The translations under genes and the position numbers were made by a program. This document shows positions 8,690 to 16,923 of a stretch of 64,000 bases of DNA, in pieces. The stretch's first letter is position 1, and each line of letters opens with the position of its first letter. Under the pieces are notes generated by a model, which was given only the letters and a program-made list of their open reading frames with translations, ran no database searches and was not told where the DNA came from. The DNA is taken from positions 1-64,000 of the forward strand of contig JAFGGC010000018.1 in assembly GCA_016930715.1 (NCBI GenBank), in the 5' to 3' direction. The stretch comes from Endomicrobiales bacterium. Lineage in GTDB: Bacteria; Elusimicrobiota; Endomicrobiia; Endomicrobiales; JAFGGC01.

Positions 8690-8853
8690 TCTCGCGGCAG
8701 AGATACCGGCCAGGACGCCGCTTGCGCGACAAGTTTCAGGCGCGCTTGAGCCCTTGGAAGGGAGCGAATAACGGCGAAAAGACCCTTCAGGCGTCCTGGC
8801 CGGCCCGGAAGTCAGTCCGGCGCCGTTCCGGCATATCTCCGGGCATTTTTTTT
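8690..8853 (+). ncRNA. Candidate structured RNA ending in a terminator
   Basis: CCGGCCAGGACGCC (8706-8719) pairs perfectly with GGCGTCCTGGCCGG (8790-8803), closing a 70-base region with two smaller hairpins (GCGCG/CGCGC and CCCTT-GG-AAGGG). Immediately after comes a terminator stem, GCCCGGA (8803-8809) with TCCGGGC (8838-8844), and a run of eight T. No reading frame fits. It matches none of the riboswitch or housekeeping RNA cores I know (6S, SRP, tmRNA, RNase P, cobalamin, TPP, glycine). No convincing + strand promoter is seen. Confidence 0.35.
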
Positions 8854-8859
8854 CATACT

Positions 8860-8887
8860 AAATATCATACATTTATGAATGATATTT
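8860..8887. promoter_or_regulatory. Palindrome AAATATCAT-N10-ATGATATTT
   Basis: A perfect 9+10+9 inverted repeat in AT-rich DNA about 25 bases upstream of the -35 box of the oxidoreductase promoter. The spacing suits a regulator-binding site; the regulator is unknown. Confidence 0.35.
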
Positions 8888-8909
8888 TAAAAGGATAAGC
8901 CCGGCGGAG

Positions 8910-8938
8910 TTGACTTTGTAATATCAAAGAGATAAAAT
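8910..8938 (+). promoter_or_regulatory. Promoter of the oxidoreductase operon
   Basis: TTGACT at 8910-8915, a 17-base spacer and TAAAAT at 8933-8938. It would give a leader of about 170 bases before the first gene at 9113. Confidence 0.7.
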
Positions 8939-8954
8939 AACTTTTCAAGAAGAA

Positions 8955-9026
8955 ACCCGCCTACGCAAATCGTTCAAATTGATAACCGCGCTTATTCAGC
9001 GCATCAATTGAACTGCTTCGGCGGGT
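8955..9026 (+). promoter_or_regulatory. Long leader hairpin upstream of the oxidoreductase operon
   Basis: ACCCGCC (8955-8961) pairs with GGCGGGT (9020-9026). Inside, TTCAAATTGAT pairs with ATCAATTGAA (one bulge) and GCGC with GCGC around the loop. No T run follows, so it is not a simple terminator. It begins within about 10 bases of the predicted transcript start; it could stabilise the mRNA or control translation. Confidence 0.4.
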
Positions 9027-9112
9027 CAAAAGAGCGCTATGTATAGCATAGGCTTGATAGTTCGGGCGGTGTTTGTTCAATCAGAGCATATTGACTTGAG
9101 AGGTGTTTTCGT

Positions 9113-9313
9113 TTGAAGGTTATCATTAATGCCGAAAAATGCAAGGGCTGCGCTCTCTGCATAGAGGTATGCCCCAAGAAAAGTTTAAAAATCTCCGAAA
9201 ACTTCAATAAGTCCGGTTATCGCCCGGCTGTTTTTATTGAGGGCGGCGAGTGTACCGCCTGCGGTTTCTGCTTCCAGATGTGCCCCGATGTCTGCATTGA
9301 GGTGTATAAATAG
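9113..9313 (+). CDS. korD: 2[4Fe-4S] ferredoxin subunit of 2-oxoacid oxidoreductase
   Basis: 66-residue bacterial-type ferredoxin with two cluster motifs, CKGCALCIEVCP and CTACGFCFQMCP, carrying electrons within the oxidoreductase complex. The start is TTG, supported by a GAGAGGTG ribosome site 9 bases upstream. It heads a four-gene set (delta, alpha, beta, gamma), the usual order of Kor/Vor enzymes. Its stop codon is also the first unit of a 7-base repeat array. Confidence 0.88.
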   Translation: MKVIINAEKCKGCALCIEVCPKKSLKISENFNKSGYRPAVFIEGGECTACGFCFQMCPDVCIEVYK

Positions 9314-9363
9314 CGTTTAGCGGATAGCGTATAGCGTTTAGCGGTCAAGGCAAACCTTCCGCT
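9311..9363 (+). repeat. Heptamer array TAGCGnn x5 with hairpin
   Basis: TAGCG begins at 9311, 9318, 9325, 9332 and 9339, an exact 7-base period starting on the stop codon of the ferredoxin gene. The last unit runs into a hairpin, AGCGGTCAAGG with CCTTCCGCT. It resembles similar arrays at 11191, 59151 and 62212, which use different heptamers. Confidence 0.75.
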
Positions 9364-9376
9364 GTCCTTTTAATAA

Positions 9377-10432
9377 ATGAAACAACTGGTTAAAGGTAAC
9401 ATCGCGCTGTGTGAAGGCGCCATAGCCGCCGGATGCAAGGCGTATTTCGGCTATCCCATCACGCCTCAGAACGAGGTGCCCGCGCACATGTCAAAAAGGA
9501 TGGTCGAGCTCGGCAGGGTTTTCCTGCAGGCCGAGTCCGAGCTTGCCGCCGTGAACATGGTGCTCGGCGCTTCAGCTGCGGGTTACAGGGCAATGACTTC
9601 CTCTTCCTCTCCCGGAATCTCGCTCAAACAGGAAGGGATCTCTTATCTCGCGGGGATGGAGCTTCCCGCCGTGATAGCCAACATCCAGCGCGGGGGGCCG
9701 GGCCTCGGCAATATCGCCGGTTCGCAGGCCGACTATTTTCAGGCCGTGAAAGGCGGAGGGCACGGCGACTACCGGATGATAGTCCTCGCGCCGTATTCGG
9801 TCCAGGAAATGTACGACCACGCCTACCTCGCTTTCGAGCTTGCCGATAAATACAGGAACCCAGTGATGTTACTTACCGACGGCGTCGTCGGCCAGATGAT
9901 GGAGCCGATAGAGGCAAGGGCCGGGAACCTGGATGCCGAGAAGAAATATTTCAATAAGGATTGGGTGCTTGACGGATGCGCGGGGAGAAAACCGCGTTTG
10001 CTGAGGTCTCTTCTCATGGCTGAAGGCGACCTTGAAAAACACAACAGGGAGCTCGAAAAAAAATACAAATCCATGTCGAGTGACGAAGTGCGTTTTGAAT
10101 CTCTGGAGACGGACGACGCCGAAATAGTGGTGGTAGCCTACGGGATATCGGCGCGCGTCGCGAAGACGGCCGTTAAGAAGGCAAGGCAGGAAGGGATAAA
10201 GGCCGGGCTCATCAGGCCCGTCACCCTTTGGCCCTTCCCTTCAAAAACCATAAACGAGAACGCCCGTTCGGGGAGAAAATTCCTCGTCGCCGAAATGAAC
10301 CTTGGCCAGATGGTGGAGGACGTCAAGCTCGCCGTCTCGGGCAGGTGTCCGGTCGAATTCCTCGGACGGCCTGGCGGCGGTTTGGTCAATGAGCAGGAGA
10401 TTTTTGAAAATATACAAGCGATGAAGGGATAA
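9377..10432 (+). CDS. korA: 2-oxoacid:ferredoxin oxidoreductase, alpha subunit
   Basis: Large subunit with the TPP-pyrimidine-binding domain ([10 protein letters not shown] near residue 25) and the C-terminal domain II (about residues 240-350). With the beta, gamma and ferredoxin subunits it decarboxylates a 2-oxoacid oxidatively to an acyl-CoA and reduces ferredoxin. The 351-residue length fits KorA/VorB. Whether the substrate is 2-oxoglutarate or a branched-chain keto acid cannot be decided from the sequence. No clear ribosome site precedes the ATG; the spacer is the heptamer array, so translation may depend on its structure. Confidence 0.88.
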   Translation: MKQLVKGNIALCEGAIAAGCKAYFGYPITPQNEVPAHMSKRMVELGRVFLQAESELAAVNMVLGASAAGYRAMTSSSSPGISLKQEGISYLAGMELPAVIANIQRGGPGLGNIAGSQADYFQAVKGGGHGDYRMIVLAPYSVQEMYDHAYLAFELADKYRNPVMLLTDGVVGQMMEPIEARAGNLDAEKKYFNKDWVLDGCAGRKPRLLRSLLMAEGDLEKHNRELEKKYKSMSSDEVRFESLETDDAEIVVVAYGISARVAKTAVKKARQEGIKAGLIRPVTLWPFPSKTINENARSGRKFLVAEMNLGQMVEDVKLAVSGRCPVEFLGRPGGGLVNEQEIFENIQAMKG

Positions 10433-10433
10433 G

Positions 10434-11198
10434 ATGGAAGCAAGAGAGAAAGAACTCAGGAAAGTATACGGGAAACCGGAAGCGCTGACGTCCACGCCGC
10501 ACCTGTATTGCCCGGGCTGCGGCCACGGCATAATCCACAGGCTCGTGGCGGAGGCCATCGACGAGCTGGGAGTGAGGGAAAGAACGATCGGCATCGCGCC
10601 GGTCGGCTGCGCGGTTTTTGCCTACGACTATTTTAACGTTGACGTGAGCGAGGCGCCTCACGGCCGGCCGCCGGCCGTGGCGACCGGCATAAAGAGGGTT
10701 TCTCCCGAGAAGATAGTTTTCACATACCAGGGCGACGGCGACCTTGCCGCCATAGGCACGGCCGAAACGGTTCACGCGGCCAACAGGGGCGAGAATATAA
10801 CAGTCATATTCGTAAATAACGCTAACTACGGCATGACGGGCGGACAGATGGCCCCCACGACCATAATAGGCCAGAAGACCACGACCACCCCGTTTGGAAG
10901 GGAAGCAAAAAGGGACGGTTATCCCATAAAAGTGTGCGAACTGCTTTCTTCTCTTGAAGGCGTGTCCTACCTGGAGCGCGTGGCGGTCAATAATCCCAAA
11001 AATGTCATTAAGGCGAAGAAAGCCATAAAGAAAGCGTTCGAGAACCAGGTCGCGGAAAAGGGTTTTTCACTCGTTGAAGTGCTTTCGCAGTGCCCGGTAG
11101 ACTGGGGGATGACGCCGAAAGACGCCATAAAATGGGTGGAAGAAACGATGATGAAGGTCTTCCCGCTCGGTGTATATAAAGATAAAGGAAGTATCTAG
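10434..11198 (+). CDS. korB: 2-oxoacid:ferredoxin oxidoreductase, beta (TPP) subunit
   Basis: Thiamine-diphosphate-binding catalytic subunit. It shows the N-terminal CPGCGHG motif (about residue 24), the [12 protein letters not shown] diphosphate/Mg site (about residue 100), and [11 protein letters not shown], characteristic of the family. The 254 residues are the usual length of the two-domain beta subunit. It starts one base after the alpha gene stops, so the two are co-translated. Confidence 0.9.
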   Translation: MEAREKELRKVYGKPEALTSTPHLYCPGCGHGIIHRLVAEAIDELGVRERTIGIAPVGCAVFAYDYFNVDVSEAPHGRPPAVATGIKRVSPEKIVFTYQGDGDLAAIGTAETVHAANRGENITVIFVNNANYGMTGGQMAPTTIIGQKTTTTPFGREAKRDGYPIKVCELLSSLEGVSYLERVAVNNPKNVIKAKKAIKKAFENQVAEKGFSLVEVLSQCPVDWGMTPKDAIKWVEETMMKVFPLGVYKDKGSI

Positions 11199-11257
11199 TA
11201 TCTGGAAAGAATCTAGGGTTTTTAACCAGATACGAGACACCAGGAACAAGATACAGG
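11191..11257 (+). repeat. Inverted pair of heptamer arrays in the korB-korC spacer
   Basis: The left side has TATCTAG and TATCTGG; the right side has CCAGATA, CGAGACA, CCAGGAA, CAAGATA and CAGG in an exact 7-base phase. GTATCTGG (11198-11205) and CCAGATAC (11226-11233) pair perfectly. The array overlaps the end of korB and runs to within a few bases of the korC start. Confidence 0.7.
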
Positions 11258-11264
11258 TTTTGTT

Positions 11265-11801
11265 ATGAAAGATAAAGTCATTATAGCCGGATTTGGCGGT
11301 CAGGGAGTGCTTCTCGCCGGGATGGTGCTGGCGCAGACCGCCCTTGAAGAAGGCCTCCAAACGACGTGGTTTCCCGCCTACGGCGCGGAGATGAGGGGCG
11401 GGTCCGCGAATTCCACGGTCGTAATATCGGACGAGGAGATAGGTTCGCCGGTCGCGGTCGCCGCCTCGGTCATCATTGCCATGAGCGATCAGGGCCTGGG
11501 CCGGTTCCTGCCGCGGGCCGAGCAGAACGCAGTCGTGATTGTGAATTCGTCGCTAATAAAGAACCGGCCGGAGAAAGACGGGGTTGAATTTATTTTCGTG
11601 CCGGCTTCCGACATGGCCGACACCAAGATCGGCGACGTGCGCATGGCTAACCTCATAATGATAGGGGCATACGTTAAAAAAAGAAAGGAGCTTTCGCTTG
11701 AAAGCGCCAAAAAGGCGTGCGCGAAAGCGTTCCCGGGTAAGCCCAAGATACTCGAGATGAACATGAAGGCGCTCGAGCTGGGGTTCAACTACGCAAAGTG
11801 A
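11265..11801 (+). CDS. korC: 2-oxoacid:ferredoxin oxidoreductase, gamma subunit
   Basis: Gamma subunit of the same enzyme, which closes the CoA/active-site region. The glycine-rich GFGGQGVLLAG at residues 8-18 and the GAEMRGGSAN motif are diagnostic. The 178-residue length is normal. It is the last gene of the four-gene set and is followed by a 9-bp hairpin without a T run. Confidence 0.88.
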   Translation: MKDKVIIAGFGGQGVLLAGMVLAQTALEEGLQTTWFPAYGAEMRGGSANSTVVISDEEIGSPVAVAASVIIAMSDQGLGRFLPRAEQNAVVIVNSSLIKNRPEKDGVEFIFVPASDMADTKIGDVRMANLIMIGAYVKKRKELSLESAKKACAKAFPGKPKILEMNMKALELGFNYAK

Positions 11802-11811
11802 GAAATTGAAC

Positions 11812-11834
11812 TGACCCGCCTCGCCGGCGGGTCA
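11812..11834 (+). repeat. Hairpin TGACCCGCC/GGCGGGTCA
   Basis: Perfect 9-bp stem with a 5-base loop, 10 bases after the korC stop. There is no T run, so it is at best a weak terminator or an mRNA 3'-end stabiliser. Confidence 0.45.
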
Positions 11835-11868
11835 CCTGGCATTTAGGGGTGCTTAAAATAATTTACGG

Positions 11869-11874
11869 TATAAT
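11869..11874 (+). promoter_or_regulatory. Possible -10 box for the acetyltransferase gene
   Basis: TATAAT, 48 bases before the GTG start. No good -35 is present at 16-18 bases, so an activator may be needed or the call may be wrong. Confidence 0.35.
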
Positions 11875-11921
11875 TTAGAAACATTTTGTTTTCCCATATA
11901 TTATTTGGAGGTTATTAACAG

Positions 11922-12401
11922 GTGAAAATACGGCAGGCAAAAGTATCGGACGCAAAAACCATACACGCTTTAATTAATTTTTACGCGGAAAAAAAGGAAA
12001 TGCTTCCGCGTTCGATAAACGATATCTATGAAAATGTCCAGGAGTACGTCGTGGCCGAAGAAAAGGGCAGGATCATCGGCTGCTGCGCGCTCCACGTATC
12101 GTGGGAAGACCTCGCGGAGATAAAGGCCCTTGCCATTTCAAAAGACCATCACGGGAAAGGCATAGGCAGAAAACTCGTCCTGACGCTTCACAAGAAAGCC
12201 GAAGAGCTCGGCGTGCAGAAGGTTTTCGCGCTCACGTTCAAGCCCGGGTTCTTCCTGAAAATGAGATACACTCAGATCTCGAGGGAAAAACTCCCGCACA
12301 AGATCTGGGGAGAATGCGTGAGATGCCCGTTGTTCCCCGACTGCGGAGAAGTGCCGCTTATTAAATCCCTTTCAAAAAAGAATACCAGAGCGAAAAAGTA
12401 A
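11922..12401 (+). CDS. GNAT acetyltransferase, short ArgA-like
   Basis: Acetyl-CoA-dependent N-acetyltransferase. The acetyl-CoA loop motif is HHGKGIGRKL (about residues 76-85) after the EIKALAI strand. The C-terminal CVRCPLFPDCGEVPL cluster is typical of short stand-alone N-acetylglutamate synthases that start arginine synthesis in many anaerobes. The GTG start has a strong TTTGGAGG 10 bases upstream. No other arginine genes are nearby, so the substrate is inferred from family resemblance only. 159 residues. Confidence 0.75.
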   Translation: MKIRQAKVSDAKTIHALINFYAEKKEMLPRSINDIYENVQEYVVAEEKGRIIGCCALHVSWEDLAEIKALAISKDHHGKGIGRKLVLTLHKKAEELGVQKVFALTFKPGFFLKMRYTQISREKLPHKIWGECVRCPLFPDCGEVPLIKSLSKKNTRAKK

Positions 12402-12423
12402 TCCTGATGATCCGGAGACATCC

Positions 12424-13986
12424 ATGTCCGTGAAAAAAGACCGCGAAAACTGGGGCAGCAGGCTCGGGATCATAATGGCGGTGGCCGGAAGCGCGGTCGG
12501 CCTGGGGAATTTCCTCCGTTTCCCCGTTCAGGCCGCCAACAACGGCGGCGGGGCCTTCATGATACCTTACCTTGTTTCCCTGCTTCTTCTCGGCATACCC
12601 CTTATGTGGATAGAATGGACCGCGGGGCGTTTCGGCGGAGGGTTCGGTCACGGCACGGCGCCCGGCATATTCAATTCGATGTGGGAGAAGAACAGGTTCA
12701 TCAAGTACTTCGGCGTGATAGGCATATTCGGCCCCATCGTGATATTCATTTACTACGCCTACATCGAATCGTGGCTCCTTGCCTACAGTTTTTTCTCCCT
12801 TACGGGCAAGCTTTCGTCGCTTGAGGGGCAGGCCGGGATGCAGTCTTTTCTGTCGGCGTACCAGGGCCTTGTCTCCAACGAGCATTTTTCCGGCATCGGA
12901 ACGGCTTATCTCTTTTTCCTCATCACGTTTGTCGTCAATACCTGGGTCATATACAAAGGCATATCGGGCGGCATAGAGAAACTCTGCAAATGGGCGATGC
13001 CAGTCCTGCTCGTTTTCGGCGTGATACTTGCCGTGCGCGTTTTGACGCTCGGCACGCCTGACCCCGCGAAACCCGGCTGGAACCTGGCAAACGGCCTGGG
13101 TTTCCTGTGGAACCCGGATTTTTCGGCCCTTAAAAACTCAAAGGTGTGGCTCGCGGCCGCGGGGCAGGTCTTTTTTACCTTGAGCGTCGGGATAGGAGTG
13201 ATACTCACTTACGCGAGTTACCTCAAGAAGCACAATGACGTCGCGCTCTCCGGGCTTACCTCCGCTTCGACCAATGAATTCGCCGAAGTGATACTTGGGG
13301 GAAGCATAGTGATACCCGCGGCCTTTGTTTTCTTCGGTCCGGAACAAATAGTTAATGTCGCTCAAAGCGGAGCCTTTAATCTCGGTTTTGTCACGATGCC
13401 GCTTATTTTCCAGAAAATAGCGTGGGGTTCGGTTTTCGCATTCATGTGGTTCATGCTCCTTTTTCTTGCGGGCATAACGTCTTCAATATCGCTTGCCCAG
13501 CCTGCGATATCGTTTCTCGAGGACGAATTCAACGTGACAAAAAAAGAGGCGGTAATGATCTTTGCCACGGTCACCTTTGTCCTCTGCCAGGCTTCGGTGT
13601 TCTTGCTCGGCCACGGGGTCGTGGACGAGCTTGATTTCTGGGGAGGAACGTTTTGCCTCGTTTTGTTCGCTACGATAGAGACCATTCTTTTCTCGTGGGT
13701 TTTCGGGATAGACAGGGCCTGGGACGAAATGCATTCCGGAGCCGACATCAGGATACCGAAGCTGTATAAATACGTGATTAAGTACGTGACGCCGCTGTTC
13801 CTTGTCGTGCTTCTGGTTTTCTGGCTCCTGCAGCAGGGAATACCCACGGTACTGATGAGCGGGGTGCCGGACGCAAACAGGTATTTTATCCTGATGACAA
13901 GGCTGGTGCTTTTCGGAATGGTGGCGCTTCTCGCGGTCCTGGTCAACATAGCGTGGCGTCACCGGGCGCAGAAAAAAACAACGTGA
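12424..13986 (+). CDS. Sodium-dependent SNF-family transporter
   Basis: Sodium-coupled amino-acid-type transporter of the neurotransmitter:sodium symporter family. The N-terminus carries the family hallmark GSAVGLGNFLRFP with NNGGGAFMIPY in TM1-TM2, and about 12 hydrophobic segments follow over 520 residues. It acts in the inner membrane. It lies 22 bases after the acetyltransferase gene and may be co-transcribed. Bacterial members often carry tryptophan, leucine or other amino acids; the substrate here is unknown. Confidence 0.9.
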   Translation: MSVKKDRENWGSRLGIIMAVAGSAVGLGNFLRFPVQAANNGGGAFMIPYLVSLLLLGIPLMWIEWTAGRFGGGFGHGTAPGIFNSMWEKNRFIKYFGVIGIFGPIVIFIYYAYIESWLLAYSFFSLTGKLSSLEGQAGMQSFLSAYQGLVSNEHFSGIGTAYLFFLITFVVNTWVIYKGISGGIEKLCKWAMPVLLVFGVILAVRVLTLGTPDPAKPGWNLANGLGFLWNPDFSALKNSKVWLAAAGQVFFTLSVGIGVILTYASYLKKHNDVALSGLTSASTNEFAEVILGGSIVIPAAFVFFGPEQIVNVAQSGAFNLGFVTMPLIFQKIAWGSVFAFMWFMLLFLAGITSSISLAQPAISFLEDEFNVTKKEAVMIFATVTFVLCQASVFLLGHGVVDELDFWGGTFCLVLFATIETILFSWVFGIDRAWDEMHSGADIRIPKLYKYVIKYVTPLFLVVLLVFWLLQQGIPTVLMSGVPDANRYFILMTRLVLFGMVALLAVLVNIAWRHRAQKKTT

Positions 13987-14006
13987 CGTTTAATCGAGGA
14001 GGCGGT

Positions 14007-14306
14007 ATGGAAGAAATGCAAAAGAACGAAATACAGATCGAGATTGACGACGCGACGGCTCAGGGCGCTTACTCTAACCTCGCGCTGATAAGCCACACCG
14101 AGAACGAGTTCATAGTGGATTTCATATTCATCCAGCCCAGGGCGCCGAAATCAAAAGTGCGTTCAAGGGTCATAACTTCCCCGGGACACGTTAAACGGCT
14201 TATCGCGGCGCTGCAGGAAAACGTGACCAGGTACGAGGCGCGTTTCGGCGAAATAAAACTCGCGGCGGCGCCGGAAGGCGATAAAAAAATAGGATTCTAC
14301 AATTGA
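14007..14306 (+). CDS. DUF3467 protein
   Basis: 99-residue protein matching DUF3467 by the pattern A.YSNLALISHTENEFIVDF followed by SRVITSPGHVKRL and ALQENV. The function of the family is unknown. I use the start at 14007 because GAGGAGG lies just before it; a longer frame would overlap the transporter gene. Its stop overlaps the TTG start of cinA, so the two are coupled. It opens a packed run of seven genes ending with mltG. Confidence 0.8.
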   Translation: MEEMQKNEIQIEIDDATAQGAYSNLALISHTENEFIVDFIFIQPRAPKSKVRSRVITSPGHVKRLIAALQENVTRYEARFGEIKLAAAPEGDKKIGFYN

Positions 14307-15613
14307 ACGTTAAAACGACCGTTATCTGCGTCGGGACGGAACTTTTGGGGGGAAAGCTGAACTCCAATTCGGCCTTTCTCGGCGACCGCCTTTCGTCCAT
14401 AGGCCTTGAGCCTTCGCAGATCGTTACCGTCGGTGACGACAAGAACACGATGAAGGAAGTTTTCAGGAAAGCAGTCGGGGAAAGCAACGTCGTTATAGTG
14501 ACGGGCGGTCTCGGGCCGACGTTCGACGACCTGACGCGGGAAGCCATGGCGGAGACTCTCGGCAGGAGACTCGTCCTTGACAGGAACGCCCTCAGCCAAA
14601 TAGCCAGGTATTTTGTCAGCAGGAACATAGACATGCCGAAGAACAACGAGTCCCAGGCGTACCTGATAGAGGGCGCTAAACTTCTTTCAAACCCTGTCGG
14701 AACGGCGCCGGGTCAGCTGATAGAAACGGATAAAAAGCCGTATTCGGACAAAAACGAGAAACTCCTGGTTTTCCTCCTGCCGGGCCCGCCGCGGGAAATG
14801 CAGGCGGTTTTTGAGGCATCGGTATTCCCGGCGCTTAAAAGGATAGAAACCGGCATAAAAAAGTCTTTTACCCTGCACGTCTGCGGAATGGGCGAATCGG
14901 CCGTGGACGAGAAAATACGCCCGATAGTCGAAGCCGAGAGAAAACTTGAGAAGGGCGTGGTGAGCTTCACGATACTCGCCCACCAGATGATAGTCGACAT
15001 AAAAACATCGGTGTCCGGCGAGGACGAATTGTTGATAGACGAAACGTTGACGAACCTGAAGCAGGAGCTGCGCGACGTCTTGAAGGAAAATATTTACGGC
15101 GAGGGCAGGCAGACGCTCGAGAGCGTCCTTGGAGAACTTCTCATAAAGAACAAAAAGACGCTTTCATTGGCAGAGTCGTGCACGGGAGGCCTGGTCGCCC
15201 ACCGGATAACTAACATCCCGGGAAGTTCCTTGTATTTCAAGCAGGCGGCGGTGACTTATTCGAACGAGTCTAAGAAAACGCTTCTCGGCGTCAAGGAAGC
15301 GACTCTAAAGGAATTCGGGGCGGTTTCGGAAGAAACGGTTATGGAGATGGCTGAAGGCGTAAAGAAGGTTTCGGGGACAGATTATTCGATCTCGCTTACC
15401 GGCATCGCGGGACCGGCGGGCGGGACCAGTGAAAAGCCGGTCGGGCTGGTGTTCGTGGGCATATCAGGCCCGGAAGGCCCGCAGGCGCACAAATTCATTT
15501 TCTCCGGAAGCCGCATAGAGATAAGGGAACGCGCGGCGAATTTCGCGCTTGACCTTTTAAGAAGGCGACTTCTCAATAACACCGAAGTCCGAAAGCAAAA
15601 AAAGAAAAAATGA
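14303..15613 (+). CDS. cinA: CinA-family protein (NMN deamidase type)
   Basis: Two-domain protein: an N-terminal molybdopterin-binding-like domain (GTELLGGKLNSNS, VVIVTGGLGPTFDD) and a C-terminal CinA domain with LAESCTGGLVAHRIT and GIAGPAGGT. In other bacteria the C-terminal domain deamidates nicotinamide mononucleotide in NAD recycling, and the N-terminal domain can act as an ADP-ribose pyrophosphatase. The 436-residue length is full. The TTG start overlaps the upstream stop. Followed by thpR with an ATGA overlap. Confidence 0.92.
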   Translation: MNVKTTVICVGTELLGGKLNSNSAFLGDRLSSIGLEPSQIVTVGDDKNTMKEVFRKAVGESNVVIVTGGLGPTFDDLTREAMAETLGRRLVLDRNALSQIARYFVSRNIDMPKNNESQAYLIEGAKLLSNPVGTAPGQLIETDKKPYSDKNEKLLVFLLPGPPREMQAVFEASVFPALKRIETGIKKSFTLHVCGMGESAVDEKIRPIVEAERKLEKGVVSFTILAHQMIVDIKTSVSGEDELLIDETLTNLKQELRDVLKENIYGEGRQTLESVLGELLIKNKKTLSLAESCTGGLVAHRITNIPGSSLYFKQAAVTYSNESKKTLLGVKEATLKEFGAVSEETVMEMAEGVKKVSGTDYSISLTGIAGPAGGTSEKPVGLVFVGISGPEGPQAHKFIFSGSRIEIRERAANFALDLLRRRLLNNTEVRKQKKKK

Positions 15614-16176
15614 GGCTTTTTATAGCCATAAACCTGCCCGACGAGATGAAGGAAGCACTGTCGGACGTACAGGAACGCCTTAAAGTCCTTCCCGTTGACG
15701 TCAGTTGGGTGAAAAAGGAGAATTTTCACATCACTTTAAAATTCCTCGGCGAAGTCGGCGAGTCCGAAATCCCCGGGATAGAAGGCGTTCTCGGAAGGGT
15801 CTGCGCCAGGTCCCGCGCCATAAGGGTCGTTTTCAGCGGATTGGGGGTTTTCCCGGACCGGAATCCGCCGAGGGTTGTCTGGGCAGGGATATCCGAAGGG
15901 GCGGAGGAGATAAAGAAGCTGGCTTCGGACATAAAAGAAGGCCTTTCAACCGCCGGTTTTCAAAAAGAAAAACGCGGGTTCAGGGCGCACCTGACGCTGG
16001 GCAGGGTCAGGTCGGCGAAAAACGCGGGTGAAATCGCGAGAAGGGTCAATGCCATGAAAGATGTTTCAGCAGGCGCCTGCGGGATTCACAGCGTCGAGTT
16101 AATGAGAAGCGTGATTGAGACGCAGGGAGTGAAATACAGCGTCAAAAGAAGCTACGGGTTGCAGAAAAATGTTTAA
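15610..16176 (+). CDS. thpR: RNA 2',3'-cyclic phosphodiesterase (2'-5' RNA ligase family)
   Basis: Member of the 2H phosphoesterase superfamily, acting on RNA ends with cyclic phosphates. Both catalytic H-x-T/S-x motifs are present: HITLKFLGE near residue 42 and HLTLGRV near residue 128. 188 residues is standard. ATGA overlap with cinA upstream, and an 8-base overlap with the deacetylase gene downstream. The cinA-thpR pairing is common in bacteria. Confidence 0.92.
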   Translation: MRLFIAINLPDEMKEALSDVQERLKVLPVDVSWVKKENFHITLKFLGEVGESEIPGIEGVLGRVCARSRAIRVVFSGLGVFPDRNPPRVVWAGISEGAEEIKKLASDIKEGLSTAGFQKEKRGFRAHLTLGRVRSAKNAGEIARRVNAMKDVSAGACGIHSVELMRSVIETQGVKYSVKRSYGLQKNV

Positions 16177-16921
16177 CATAAAGTTCCATCTTGTAATTTA
16201 CAGGTACGAAATCCTGGTAGCGTGCATAATACTGCTTCTTACGGGAAGCATAGTGGTTTCTTCGCGCGACAAGGAGCAGAAGTTCTATCCTGTCGAAAGG
16301 TATCCGTATAAGATAGCGCTCACCTTTGACGACGGGCCGCATCCGGGGCACACGGAAAAACTCGTTACTGTCTTAAAGGATAACGACGTTCGCGCCACTT
16401 TTTTCGTGGTCGGAAGGCAGGCGCTGCTTTATCCGGAACTGATACACCAGATAGCCCTTGCCGGCAACGAGATAGAATCGCACACCTTCTCGCACAAGAA
16501 CCTCACCAAGCTTCCGGACGAGGACGTAAAAAGGGAGCTTGTCATAACGCGAAAATTGATAAAAGACCTCACCGGCCAGAAATGCGATTTTTTCAGGCCG
16601 CCGGGGGGAAGATACGACAACAGGGTCATCAAGATCGCAAGCGAGATCGGGCAGGAAATAGCCCTGTGGACCGTGTTACCGAAGGACCATGAAAAAATGA
16701 GCGCGCAGGACATCGTGAAAAAGGTGCTCGAGCAGTCGCACGACAAAGGGGTTGTTCTCCTTCACTCGGGCATGGATGCCACGCTTGAAGCGCTCCCGAA
16801 AATTATCCAGGAGCTCAAAGACAGGGGCTACAAGCTGGTGACGCTGGAAGAGCTGAGGGGCGAATATCCGGACGGAAAGTTTGTCTGGGCTTCGGAGAAC
16901 GGGGAAAAGGGGTATTATTGA
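16169..16921 (+). CDS. Membrane-anchored polysaccharide deacetylase
   Basis: NodB-type metal-dependent deacetylase of cell-surface or peptidoglycan sugars. An uncleaved N-terminal membrane helix (about residues 7-30) is followed by the catalytic domain with TFDDGPHPG (motif 1, catalytic Asp), HTFSHKNL (motif 2, zinc His), RPPGGRYD (motif 3) and LLHSG (motif 5). 250 residues. The active site would face the periplasm. The mltG gene in the same run suggests a peptidoglycan role, but the substrate is not shown. Confidence 0.88.
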   Translation: MFNIKFHLVIYRYEILVACIILLLTGSIVVSSRDKEQKFYPVERYPYKIALTFDDGPHPGHTEKLVTVLKDNDVRATFFVVGRQALLYPELIHQIALAGNEIESHTFSHKNLTKLPDEDVKRELVITRKLIKDLTGQKCDFFRPPGGRYDNRVIKIASEIGQEIALWTVLPKDHEKMSAQDIVKKVLEQSHDKGVVLLHSGMDATLEALPKIIQELKDRGYKLVTLEELRGEYPDGKFVWASENGEKGYY

Positions 16922-16923
16922 TA

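Noticed and set aside
8690-8853. Cobalamin, TPP, glycine or other known riboswitch
   Set aside because: None of the conserved core strings of these classes can be found on either strand, and there is no downstream gene at riboswitch distance.
9311-9376. CRISPR array
   Set aside because: The repeat unit is 7 bases with no spacers, and no cas genes are nearby.
11836-11852. Possible second sigma-54 promoter (TGGCATTTAGGGGTGC) before the acetyltransferase gene
   Set aside because: The GG and GC are 11 bases apart instead of the required 10, and a TATAAT lies further downstream.
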